Shown here: in pieces, positions 15,701 through 22,945 of the stretch | How the letters are laid out: each line of letters starts with the position of its first letter | How positions within the stretch are numbered: position 1 is the stretch's first letter | IMG/VR virus record: IMGVR_UViG_3300048839_001044 | Coordinates: 1-24,979 of that record | DNA length: 24,979 nucleotides | Source: a virus | Strand: one strand, 5' to 3' | Translations under genes and position numbers: made by a program | The notes under the pieces: generated by a model | What the model saw: only the letters and a program-made list of their open reading frames with translations | Told to the model about the DNA's origin: nothing | The model's database searches: none

Positions 15701-18607
15701 ATGAGCTGGGACACTGAGGTTCTGCTGAGGACGGCGGACCGGTACGTGCTGCTGGAGCTGGTGCTGGACGACGAGACGTTGCATTTCGGGCACCGGGCGC
15801 TGGCAGAGGTGGGCACGTACTGGGAGCCGTGGATCCAGTCGATGGGATCGCTGCAGCACCAGCTCGATCCGGAGACGCGGCGGGTGGCATTCAGCGACCT
15901 GGCAGTGACGCTGAAAAACATTGCTGACCCGGAGACAGGGATCGGGTATTTCAGCGCGCTGCTGGAGGGGGACACGGTCCTGGACGGGCGGGTGGGCAAT
16001 GTCTACCTGGCGTTCAAGGACGCGAGCGGCACGGTGTTCAAGGAGAAGATGTTCAGCGGCCTGATCCTGCCGGGGGACATCGATGCGACCACGTTCGATC
16101 TGAGCCTGCATGTGCCGCTGGAGGACCGCCTGAAGCTGCTGCAGCGGCACGCGACGGACACGGCCTTCGACTCGAACCTGCCGGCGCCGGTGCCGATGCC
16201 GGTGGTGCTGGGCACCTGCACGGGGGCAAGCCGGGGCGGGCCGGTGCAGTGCATCCCGCTGGACCTGACGAGCGCGACGAAAACGTTTCTGGTGGCGCAG
16301 CACGCGGTGGCATCGATCGGAACCGTCTACCGCCGTCGCGCCGGCGCCTGGTCAACCGTCTCCAGCGGGCTGACGAAGGTCACGAAAACTGCGGACGCGG
16401 AGGGGCACTACTACGCAAAAATTGAGATCAGCTCCGGCCACACCGACGGCGACGAGTATTTCGCCGAGGTGAGCGGCCTGATGACTGGCGGCTACGCAGA
16501 CCTGGACGGCAGCAGCGAGTACTTCACCATCGCCTCGCACGCGGACTTTTCGTTCACCGGAGATTTCCGCATCGAGCTGCTGTTCTACCGGCGCACCTCG
16601 AGCACCTACAACTACCTCTGGTTCAAGACGGCAGGCGGCGCTGAGGGGGTAGCGGTGCTGCTCTCTGGCACAGAGGGAATGAACATCTACGTGGGCGGTG
16701 TGGCGAACTACATCAGCCTTCCCGCCAACTCCTTCCCACTCCTGACGTGGCACCATGTCGGCATTTCATACGACGAATCCGAGGCTGAGGTCAGCGTCTG
16801 GAACCTGAACACCGGGGCACAGATCGCGCGGGGGAGCAACACAGCGCAAACCGGCTGCACGAAAACCGGCACGCTGCCGACGACCCTGACCGACGGCGGG
16901 GCCGCGCTGAGCCTCGGCCGCAACGTGTTCGGCGGCACTTACTTTGACGGCCTGCTCGGGAAGGCTGCGGCCTGGAATGCCGAGTACGACGACGGCACGG
17001 CGCACCTGCCGACCGACACCGGCGCGGCAGCCTTCTGGGCGTTCAACGGCGGCCCGACGGACGAGACCGGCCTCGGCCACACCCTCACTGAAGTTAACAT
17101 CACGGCGGCGGACTACGGCACCACCTGGCGGAATCCGATCAAGGGGACGCTGTGCCAGAACCCGGCGGACTCCCTGCGCGAACTGCTGATGAGCCCGGAG
17201 GGGTGGGGCCTCTCTGAGGACGAACTGGACATGGATTCGTTCGACGAGGCGGCGACCTACTGCGCGGATGCCGGTCTGGCGGCGGCGGGGGTGTGGGGCG
17301 GGGCGATCCCGGAGCGGGGCGGGGATCTGGAGTTGGCGGATCGGCAGTGGGAATTGCTCGCTCTGATCGCGCGGAATTTCGACCACGCGGTGGTGCCGAA
17401 CCGCGCCGGGCAGATTTCCCTGAAGCACATCCCCACGGAACTGGTGGACCCGACCGGGCTGGTGCACTACCGCCAGAGCGACGGGGACGTGAACGGCACG
17501 CTGCTGGTGATCAAGCAGCGGCCGATCGCGCTGGTGAACGACGCGCGCGGAATCTTCAAACACGCGCACTCGGCGGAGGCGCTCTACGACAAATACCTGC
17601 GGGCGTACAATTCCGTCAGCCAGGAGTTTTTCGGGCTGACGAAGGAGGTGCAGTGGCCCTACCGCTTCCATCGGGACCTGACGGTGCTGATGGGGGTGAT
17701 CGGCCCGCAGCTGCAACTGCGCAGCGGCAAGACCCGCGAGGTCACGGTGACCACGCCGGGGCTGTGGGGATTGCAGGACGGGAGCGACGTGGGTGACGTG
17801 GTGCTGCTGAGCGCGGCGGCGGTGTTCGGCACGTTCAGCGAGCGGCAGATCCTGATCACCAGCTCGAGCGCTGACCTGCTGCAGGGCACGGTGACGCTGA
17901 AGGGATTGACATTGGGAGACAGCGTCGGCGCCGTGGCGTTCAGCACCGAAGAAACGGAAGAGCTGGAGAGCAGCCTGACGACGTTCGTGGGGGCGACCCA
18001 GAACCCAAATCCGGACGATTTCGAGGACGCCGATGCCGGCGCAGCCTACGGCGCCGCGGGCTACCTGCGGCTGGGGCACCACTACGTCACCGCTTGGCCG
18101 GGCAATCTGCTGAACGGCAACATCAACTGGCGGTCGCTGCTGCGCTGGAACCTGCCGGCCAGCCCCTGGAGCGGGCGCACGATCAAGGCGGTAACGATCC
18201 AGCTCACCGTCAATTCTGTGCCATCTCTCCCAACCCAAATCGTCGATCCGCCAGGCGATGAAACCTACCACGAGGACGATTTTAGATCCGGCTTCACCGG
18301 CGGGACGTTGAACATTTTTGGGGACGATACCTGGGACGGGGCGGACACGTACAATTCGCTCGGCGGCTTGGGCGGCTACTCGGCGGACGTGGGGGCGAGT
18401 CTGGGCAGCTTCTCCGGCGGGACGGGGCAGAAAAACATCATCCTCGATGCGACCGGTAAACAGCTGTTCATCGACGCGGCCGCGGGATCGGGCGACGGCG
18501 CCGGGCGGGACGTGAACCTTTGCCTGGGGGATTTCTCGTCCGGGGACTACACGAACGCGGCGATCCTGGCAGCGATCGCGAAAGCGATCATCACGTACAC
18601 GACGTGA
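15701..18607 (+). CDS. Tail-tip / receptor-binding protein with LamG-like and DNRLRE-like domains
   Basis: At 968 residues this is probably the tail hub and adsorption protein. Residues 1 to ~260 and ~480 to ~765 look like a hub (ETRRVAFSDLAVTLKNIADP; later QNPADSLRELLMSPEGWGL, DELDMDSFDEAATYCADAG, then RQWELLALIARNFDHAVVPN). Between them, around residues 262-460, is a LamG/concanavalin-like domain: YADLDGSSEYFTIASHADFS, then WHHVGISYDESEAEVSVWN, GGAALSLGRN and the DGLLGKAAAWNAEYDDG ending. The last ~200 residues resemble a CBM96/DNRLRE-type domain (AAGYLRLGHHYVT, RSLLRWNLPA, IKAVTIQLTVNS). Both extra domains would suit glycan binding. Domain names are from pattern recognition and boundaries are approximate. 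Confidence 0.8.
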   Translation: MSWDTEVLLRTADRYVLLELVLDDETLHFGHRALAEVGTYWEPWIQSMGSLQHQLDPETRRVAFSDLAVTLKNIADPETGIGYFSALLEGDTVLDGRVGNVYLAFKDASGTVFKEKMFSGLILPGDIDATTFDLSLHVPLEDRLKLLQRHATDTAFDSNLPAPVPMPVVLGTCTGASRGGPVQCIPLDLTSATKTFLVAQHAVASIGTVYRRRAGAWSTVSSGLTKVTKTADAEGHYYAKIEISSGHTDGDEYFAEVSGLMTGGYADLDGSSEYFTIASHADFSFTGDFRIELLFYRRTSSTYNYLWFKTAGGAEGVAVLLSGTEGMNIYVGGVANYISLPANSFPLLTWHHVGISYDESEAEVSVWNLNTGAQIARGSNTAQTGCTKTGTLPTTLTDGGAALSLGRNVFGGTYFDGLLGKAAAWNAEYDDGTAHLPTDTGAAAFWAFNGGPTDETGLGHTLTEVNITAADYGTTWRNPIKGTLCQNPADSLRELLMSPEGWGLSEDELDMDSFDEAATYCADAGLAAAGVWGGAIPERGGDLELADRQWELLALIARNFDHAVVPNRAGQISLKHIPTELVDPTGLVHYRQSDGDVNGTLLVIKQRPIALVNDARGIFKHAHSAEALYDKYLRAYNSVSQEFFGLTKEVQWPYRFHRDLTVLMGVIGPQLQLRSGKTREVTVTTPGLWGLQDGSDVGDVVLLSAAAVFGTFSERQILITSSSADLLQGTVTLKGLTLGDSVGAVAFSTEETEELESSLTTFVGATQNPNPDDFEDADAGAAYGAAGYLRLGHHYVTAWPGNLLNGNINWRSLLRWNLPASPWSGRTIKAVTIQLTVNSVPSLPTQIVDPPGDETYHEDDFRSGFTGGTLNIFGDDTWDGADTYNSLGGLGGYSADVGASLGSFSGGTGQKNIILDATGKQLFIDAAAGSGDGAGRDVNLCLGDFSSGDYTNAAILAAIAKAIITYTT

Positions 18608-18617
18608 GGCAAAAGCG

Positions 18618-18664
18618 CAACGCAGAGGCGCAGAGGCGCAGAGAAAAACAAAGGCGAACGAGAG
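18618..18664. repeat. Dispersed repeat family B, copy 1 (8-bp CGCAGAGG-type units)
   Basis: It starts CAACGCAGAGG, has three degenerate 8-bp units of the type CGCARAGR, and ends in the tail ACAAAGGCGAACGAGAG. The same start, unit and tail occur at 21724-21778 with one extra unit. The element lies between the tail-tip stop (18605-18607) and the holin-like ATG (18682), and its A/G-rich 3' end supplies that gene's leader. Confidence 0.85.
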
Positions 18665-18681
18665 CAGAGACGGAGAGACCG

Positions 18682-18969
18682 ATGGCTGAGAACCAGCAGG
18701 GCGGCGTGCTGACCCAACTGGCTGCGGATGTGGGCTACATCCGCGGAACGATCGATGAGATGAAAAAATCGATGGACGGCCATGGGCAGGTGCACGTGGA
18801 ACTGAATGGCCGGATGAACAATCACGCTGCGCGCATCCGCTCGCTGGAGGACACCCGGACACAGGGGCGCGGCATGATCCTCCTGGGGCGGATCATCTCA
18901 ACGGCCATCGGCGCAATTGTGGGAGCGCTCGTCGCCGCGGCGACGATTGCTAGTGTGCTGCGCCCATGA
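18682..18969 (+). CDS. Holin-like small membrane protein (XhlA-like layout)
   Basis: This 95-residue protein has a polar N-terminus, an amphipathic coiled-coil-like middle (YIRGTIDEMKKSMDGHGQ, then LNGRMNNHAARIRSLEDT), and one hydrophobic C-terminal segment (about residues 66-92: ILLGRIISTAIGAIVGALVA). This is the layout of XhlA-type or holin-associated proteins, and the gene overlaps the downstream peptidase by 4 nt (ATGA). I chose ATG 18682 because the longer frame upstream is a shadow of the tail-tip gene. It probably permeabilises or organises the inner membrane for endolysin release. The family is inferred from topology and position. Confidence 0.7.
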   Translation: MAENQQGGVLTQLAADVGYIRGTIDEMKKSMDGHGQVHVELNGRMNNHAARIRSLEDTRTQGRGMILLGRIISTAIGAIVGALVAAATIASVLRP

Positions 18970-19487
18970 GCGCAACGGACATCGATGCGCGGCCGTGGCG
19001 GGGGGTGAGGCTCTCCGTCAATTTTATGCTGGGGGAGTTCGCAGTTTCGGCGGACTGGCCGGCGCTGGCGGCGGGGATCACGTTCAGCGGGGCGGAGGTT
19101 TTGCGCCTCTGGCGGATGGTGCACTGGTTCCTGCAGCCGCTGCGGGATGCGTTCGGGCCGGTGGCGGTGCTCTCGGGCAAACGGACGACGCTGCTGAACC
19201 GCGCCGTGGGCGGTGCCGCGCTGAGCGATCACCTGATGCTGGGCCTCTCCTGCGCGGTCGATTTCCGGGCGGTGAAGCTCTCGCCGTGGGAGATGGCGGC
19301 GTGGATCCTGGCGCACGCGGAGCTGAAGCGGATCCCGTTCAAACAGCTGATCATTTACCCGGCGGCGGGCTTCGTGCACCTGAGCCTGCCGGACGAGAGC
19401 GACAAGCTGCACCGGGTGAGCGAGTTCCGCGGCCGCAACCGCTACCTGCCGCTGGGCAGTGAGGACGTGTTCGCGCACGTGGCCTGA
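18966..19487 (+). CDS. Endolysin, M15-type zinc peptidase
   Basis: This 173-residue protein is predicted to cut peptidoglycan peptide bonds at lysis. It shows the M15 (hedgehog/DD-peptidase) features: VLSGKRTTLLNRAVGGAALS, then the metal-ligand region with H89 and D99 (SDHLMLGLSCAVDF), and the third ligand H138 in GFVHLSLPDES. A family member usually has S-x-H-x-x-G-x-A-x-D, but here three extra residues lie between His and Asp, which is worth noting. No signal peptide is visible, so export would depend on the overlapping holin-like gene (ATGA overlap at 18966-18969). Confidence 0.83.
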   Translation: MSATDIDARPWRGVRLSVNFMLGEFAVSADWPALAAGITFSGAEVLRLWRMVHWFLQPLRDAFGPVAVLSGKRTTLLNRAVGGAALSDHLMLGLSCAVDFRAVKLSPWEMAAWILAHAELKRIPFKQLIIYPAAGFVHLSLPDESDKLHRVSEFRGRNRYLPLGSEDVFAHVA

Positions 19488-19492
19488 AGCAA

Positions 19493-19525
19493 GAACGAAT
19501 TCCGAAGTTCGAATTTCGAAAGCGG
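19493..19525. repeat. AT-rich palindromic repeat (TTCGAA-type)
   Basis: This short element after the endolysin stop is made of overlapping GAATTC and TTCGAA palindromes (CGAATTCCGAAGTTCG, then AATTTCGAA) ending AAGCGG. It differs sharply in composition from the GC-rich genes on both sides. Its 3' side, GGAGACAAAACG, is the leader of the gene at 19536. I see only this copy in the window. Confidence 0.6.
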
Positions 19526-19535
19526 AGACAAAACG

Positions 19536-20828
19536 ATGAAGCGATGGAATGCGGCGGAGATCGCCGCGGTGGCGCTCGTGTGTCTGGCGGGAGCCTCCGT
19601 GCTGGTGCACGGGCCGGTGGCGAATCCTGCGGCAGCGCTGGACCAGGTAACGCCGGCGCACCTGGAGGCGCTGCGGGCGGAGGTGCTGCGGGCGCAGCAG
19701 GCGACGTTCGGCGAATTCCGCAAAGGGCAGAATGAGAAGATCCGCGAGTTGACGCGGCGGGTGGCGGCGCTCGAGAAAAAGATCGGCGGTGGGGAGCAGC
19801 CGCCGGGGACAGTGCAGCCGTGGGGGATCGGACCCTACGCGGCGCCGGGGGGCTGGGGCGGCGGGCTGGACCGCTGGCTGAGCGAGAGCGAACGATTCTC
19901 CGCCGGGCAGATCCGGCTGATCCCGCTGGCGAGCGCCTGGATGGACGGGCTCTCGCATCCGTTCCTGCGCACGGCGAGCGGGAAATTCGACCTCACGAAA
20001 CTCGATCCCACCTGGGCGGCGAATTTCCGCGCGGGGCTGGAGCGGGCGCGGGCGGCGGGGATCACGGTCACCGTCGACCTGTTCGACGAGGTGTCGCTGA
20101 AATCGGGCGAGCGCCAGGCGCGCCACCCGTTCAACGGCGCGAACAATCTGCACCCCTCGGCGCCGCGGCCGGGGGAGGCCTGGACCACGTGGGAGGGGAT
20201 CGATCCCACGGACGCGGGCCGCACGCGTGATTTTCCGAACCAGATCGAGCACGCCATGAAAGCCGACTGGCCGGGGGCGAACGTCGGCGAATTCCACCTG
20301 GTGCTGAAGGCCTGGGTGGGCTCGATGGTGGAGCTCTGCCGCGGGTTCGAGGGGACGGTGGTCCTCTGTCCGGGGAACGAGTTGGAGAGCCGCTCGGTCG
20401 AGGCGGTGATTTTCGGCTGGCTGGACGAGTTCGGCTGGACGGGGAAGCGGGAACTGAACGGCAGCTACCTCTGGAACCTGCGGGAGACGGGGGCGCAGCT
20501 GCTGGCCGATTCGGCCAAACGAGACCTGTTCGCGCGGGCGCACCTGCTGAGGATCCATCACTGCAAACTCTCGACCATCCCCGAGCTGGTGGGGAACCTC
20601 GCGCCGGTGCTGGCCGCGAATCCGCACCTGGGCCTGGTCGGCGATTCCGACGGGGCCGGGTTCGGTCCAACGCGCGGGCAGGGGGGGAGGCCAACGCTGG
20701 CTGAAGAAGCCGCAGCGATGCGGCTGTTTTTCCAGACCGCCGGAGAAAAGGCTGCGGGATGGCTCTCAAAGGGCACCGACGAGGCGGACCACGTGGCGGT
20801 GCTCGCGGCGCTGAAGGAGGCGGCCTGA
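19536..20828 (+). CDS. Membrane-anchored clan GH-A glycosidase-like protein
   Basis: This 430-residue protein has an N-terminal membrane anchor or uncleaved signal (about residues 8-28: EIAAVALVCLAGASVLVHG). A coiled coil follows (LEALRAEVLRAQQATFGEF, then IRELTRRVAALEKKIGGG), and then a TIM-barrel-like catalytic region. The latter has the GH5/clan GH-A rhythm: LARAWMDG-type early strand (RLIPLASAWMDGLSHPF), ERARAAGITVTVDLFDEVSL, HPFNGANNLH, and VVLCPGNELES with N281-E282 at the acid/base position of strand 4. The expected strand-7 nucleophile is unclear; GLVGDSDGAG has Asp but no Glu. It sits in the lysis module and may degrade envelope or capsule polysaccharide. Substrate and activity are inferred. 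Confidence 0.6.
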   Translation: MKRWNAAEIAAVALVCLAGASVLVHGPVANPAAALDQVTPAHLEALRAEVLRAQQATFGEFRKGQNEKIRELTRRVAALEKKIGGGEQPPGTVQPWGIGPYAAPGGWGGGLDRWLSESERFSAGQIRLIPLASAWMDGLSHPFLRTASGKFDLTKLDPTWAANFRAGLERARAAGITVTVDLFDEVSLKSGERQARHPFNGANNLHPSAPRPGEAWTTWEGIDPTDAGRTRDFPNQIEHAMKADWPGANVGEFHLVLKAWVGSMVELCRGFEGTVVLCPGNELESRSVEAVIFGWLDEFGWTGKRELNGSYLWNLRETGAQLLADSAKRDLFARAHLLRIHHCKLSTIPELVGNLAPVLAANPHLGLVGDSDGAGFGPTRGQGGRPTLAEEAAAMRLFFQTAGEKAAGWLSKGTDEADHVAVLAALKEAA

Positions 20829-20830
20829 CC

Positions 20831-21400
20831 ATGGACGGAGCGGATCGGTGCGGCAGGCGCGCGCGATTGCCGAACGGCTGGACCGGGGTGGTGATCGGCG
20901 ACCTGGGGGACAAGCTGGAGGTGCGCTGCGGTGAGGACGATTTTCTGGTCGACGCGGACGATGTGGAGGATCTGGGCGCGGCTGACGCCGATCCCGCTCC
21001 CGCGCCGGCGGAACCGCTGGACGAGGAACTGATCGAGCCGGGGCCTTTCGAGGGGCCGTTTGCGCCGATCGACGGTTTTGACAAACCCGAGCCGCTGCCC
21101 CCGGCAGCAAAGCCTGAAGCGCCGGCGTTCGACGCGGGGAAATGCCGGTTCTGCGGCGGCTGGGGTTTCCTGGCCGGTCATGAGCACCCCTCCGGCGCCG
21201 CCTTCGTGACCCTCTGCAGTTGCCCATTCGGCGCCGAGGGGGCGCGCAATTTCACCCGCTGGGGCAGCCAGCCCCGGCCGGGAACCACGATCTACCGAGG
21301 AGACGAAAATGAAACGCACTACCTGCGCCGCCATGGCGGCGGCATTGTTTCTGCTCACCCTCACCGCGTGTCCACTGGAGCGCGTCGCCGTTCCGCTTGA
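20831..21400 (+). CDS. Hypothetical protein with a DnaJ-like CxxCxGxG zinc motif
   Basis: This 189-residue protein starts at ATG 20831 (GGAGG 10 nt upstream; longer starts lie inside the previous gene). The N-terminal domain is small and beta-rich (GWTGVVIGDLGDKLEVRCGE), followed by an acidic Asp/Glu/Pro linker (about residues 45-95). A Cys cluster, CRFCGGWGFL and later CSC, resembles half a DnaJ zinc repeat. The last ~31 codons overlap the lipoprotein gene by 92 nt in another frame, with an Arg/His-rich tail that looks unselected. No function is recognised. Nearby genes suggest an envelope or lysis accessory role. Confidence 0.55.
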   Translation: MDGADRCGRRARLPNGWTGVVIGDLGDKLEVRCGEDDFLVDADDVEDLGAADADPAPAPAEPLDEELIEPGPFEGPFAPIDGFDKPEPLPPAAKPEAPAFDAGKCRFCGGWGFLAGHEHPSGAAFVTLCSCPFGAEGARNFTRWGSQPRPGTTIYRGDENETHYLRRHGGGIVSAHPHRVSTGARRRSA

Positions 21401-21713
21401 GCGGCTCAACTGGTACGGCGCCGAGATCGCCAAACTCAAGACGGACGCGGATCTGCTGATCGCCGACGGGCGGGCGTTCGCGGACGATCTGCGCGCCTGG
21501 CTGGGCGAGCTGGCGGAGGGCGGCACGGCGCCGACGGCCGAGAAACTGACGGAGTTTTCCGCGCGCTGGGATGGCCTGGTGACTCGCGGGAAGGACCTCT
21601 ACCACCGCGGCGAGGCGCTCTGGGAGCTGGCAAAGGGCGAATTGGGCGCGCTCAGCACCCAGGCGCAGCAGGTCCTGGACATCATCGGCACGATTGCGAG
21701 CTGGGCACGATAA
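21309..21713 (+). CDS. Probable lipoprotein (spanin-like or exclusion factor candidate)
   Basis: This 134-residue protein has a Lys/Arg start, a hydrophobic stretch and a lipobox: MKRTTCAAMAAALFLLTLTA followed by Cys21. The mature part is mainly helical with heptad-like patterning (LERLNWYGAEIAKLKTDADL, then EALWELAKGELGAL). The ATG has GAGGAGA upstream. Small lipoproteins next to endolysins are often outer-membrane spanins or superinfection-exclusion factors; at about 114 mature residues it would be long for Rz1. The gene starts inside the end of its neighbour. Confidence 0.7.
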   Translation: MKRTTCAAMAAALFLLTLTACPLERVAVPLERLNWYGAEIAKLKTDADLLIADGRAFADDLRAWLGELAEGGTAPTAEKLTEFSARWDGLVTRGKDLYHRGEALWELAKGELGALSTQAQQVLDIIGTIASWAR

Positions 21714-21723
21714 AGCAACGGCT

Positions 21724-21778
21724 CAACGCAGAGACGCAAAGACGCAAAGGCGCAGAGAGAAGCAAAGACGAACGAGAG
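21724..21778. repeat. Dispersed repeat family B, copy 2 (four 8-bp units)
   Basis: It starts CAACGCAGAGAC, continues with four degenerate 8-bp units of the type CGCARAGR, and ends in GCAAAGACGAACGAGAG. It matches the element at 18618-18664 unit for unit except for one additional copy. It is followed at 21799-21827 by an inverted piece (CTTTTCTCTGCGGCC, then TCCGTGGTGAGTT). The inverted piece can pair imperfectly with the unit region GGCGCAGAGAGAAG, giving a large stem-loop ahead of the gene at 21843. Confidence 0.85.
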
Positions 21779-21842
21779 TAAAAGAAAAGACCGGAATTGC
21801 TTTTCTCTGCGGCCTCCGTGGTGAGTTGTTTTGGAGGAAACG

Positions 21843-22715
21843 ATGGCGCACCTGGCGGATGTGACGGCGGCGATCGGACGCGGTGCGCCATTGCTGCCTC
21901 TGGACGTCGTCCTCTGCGGTGCTCCGGCCGGGAAAGAGGGGCTCGTTTCCGGAGGCATTCTCCACCGTCAGCGGCGCCCGGGCGAGGGGGCGAGCGAATT
22001 CTCGCACGTGGGCGTGATCGGTCGCGGGGGGGCGTTCGCCGAGGCGACGATCATCGAACAGACCTGGCCGCGGATGAGGGAGATTTCCCTGGCGCGGGCC
22101 TACGGCAACGCACGGCTGCGCATTTACCGGCTGATGGATCTGGACGAATGGGAGCGGGACGAAGCCGTCGCCGCTCTGCGCGCCCGCGCGGAAGTGTGGC
22201 ACGATGACGGCACGATCACGGGGCGGGGGGAGCGCTACGGCACGCTGAAAATCCTCGCCTTCCTCGCCGACTCCCTGCTCGGGGATCTGGTGAGCTGGAT
22301 CTGGTTCGGTCTGCGGCGGCTCGCCTGGCTGATCGGCGGCTGGCCGTCGGGCGCTCCTGCGCCGGCGCTGGTGCCGATCGAGGTGCGGCTGCTCACCCGG
22401 CTGAATCTGACGGGGCGGTTTGTCTGCAGCCAGGTGGTGGCGCAGGCCTACGCGCGGCATTTCGAGTTCATCAATGGGACGAGATTGCGTCGGCTGAGGG
22501 ACGGTCTGATCGGTCTGCTGCTGCGGCCGCTGGAATGGATTGCCCATCCTGCCGGGCGGCTCACCGGTTGGCTCTGGCACCGGCTGACAAATCGGCGCAT
22601 CAAACGGCGCCGCCTGGTGATCGCCGCCGGCCTCGGCGTCACGCCGGACGACATCGCGGACGCCTGCCACCGCTCGCCGGCGATGGTCCTGGTGATGGAT
22701 CGCCTGCCGTCCTGA
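21843..22715 (+). CDS. Circularly permuted NlpC/P60 (YiiX-like) hydrolase
   Basis: This is a 290-residue protein from ATG 21843, with GGAGG 6-10 nt before it (the TTG further upstream is within that site). Its catalytic residues come in permuted order: His55 in SEFSHVGVIG, an acidic residue in ATIIEQTWP (E72), and Cys195 in TGRFVCSQVVAQAYARH. This is the H-then-C layout of the LRAT/YaeF/YiiX-type papain-fold group. A strongly hydrophobic, Trp-rich segment (about residues 138-168) lies between them and could touch the membrane. The C-terminus is Arg-rich. It may cleave peptidoglycan peptides or acyl groups; this is an inference. The gene is last in the rightward operon. Confidence 0.68.
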   Translation: MAHLADVTAAIGRGAPLLPLDVVLCGAPAGKEGLVSGGILHRQRRPGEGASEFSHVGVIGRGGAFAEATIIEQTWPRMREISLARAYGNARLRIYRLMDLDEWERDEAVAALRARAEVWHDDGTITGRGERYGTLKILAFLADSLLGDLVSWIWFGLRRLAWLIGGWPSGAPAPALVPIEVRLLTRLNLTGRFVCSQVVAQAYARHFEFINGTRLRRLRDGLIGLLLRPLEWIAHPAGRLTGWLWHRLTNRRIKRRRLVIAAGLGVTPDDIADACHRSPAMVLVMDRLPS

Positions 22716-22763
22716 TCGATTTTCCCCTCGGCGCCGTGCCACCGGTGCAAAAATCCTCGCCGC

Positions 22764-22786
22764 TTTGTGACCAAAAATTGACCAAT
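22764..22786. promoter_or_regulatory. Left integrase arm-site pair
   Basis: TGACCAA occurs at 22768-22774 and 22779-22785, starting 11 bp apart. The first lies in the 13-mer TTTGTGACCAAAA (22764-22776), which recurs exactly at 22985-22997. They are interpreted as arm-type binding sites for the integrase N-terminal domain. Confidence 0.65.
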
Positions 22787-22877
22787 CCCGCATCAAAATC
22801 CGGCACAATCTGACCCGAGGGGACTCAAGTCAACGCGCCCGTGGTGTGTCCGCAACTCATTGAGCGCAATGGGGTAA

Positions 22878-22940
<63 letters not shown>

Positions 22941-22945
22941 GGAAA

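Noticed and set aside
15701-18607. Diversity-generating retroelement target in the tail-tip gene
   Set aside because: I found no reverse transcriptase gene and no template-like second copy of the C-terminal coding region in the window.
20759-20830. Upstream start for the zinc-motif protein
   Set aside because: These codons lie inside the end of the GH-like gene and have no binding site, whereas ATG 20831 has GGAGG at a workable distance.
18618-21778. CRISPR array or CRISPR-like repeats
   Set aside because: Units are 7-8 bp, degenerate and directly adjacent, without unique spacers, and there are no cas genes.
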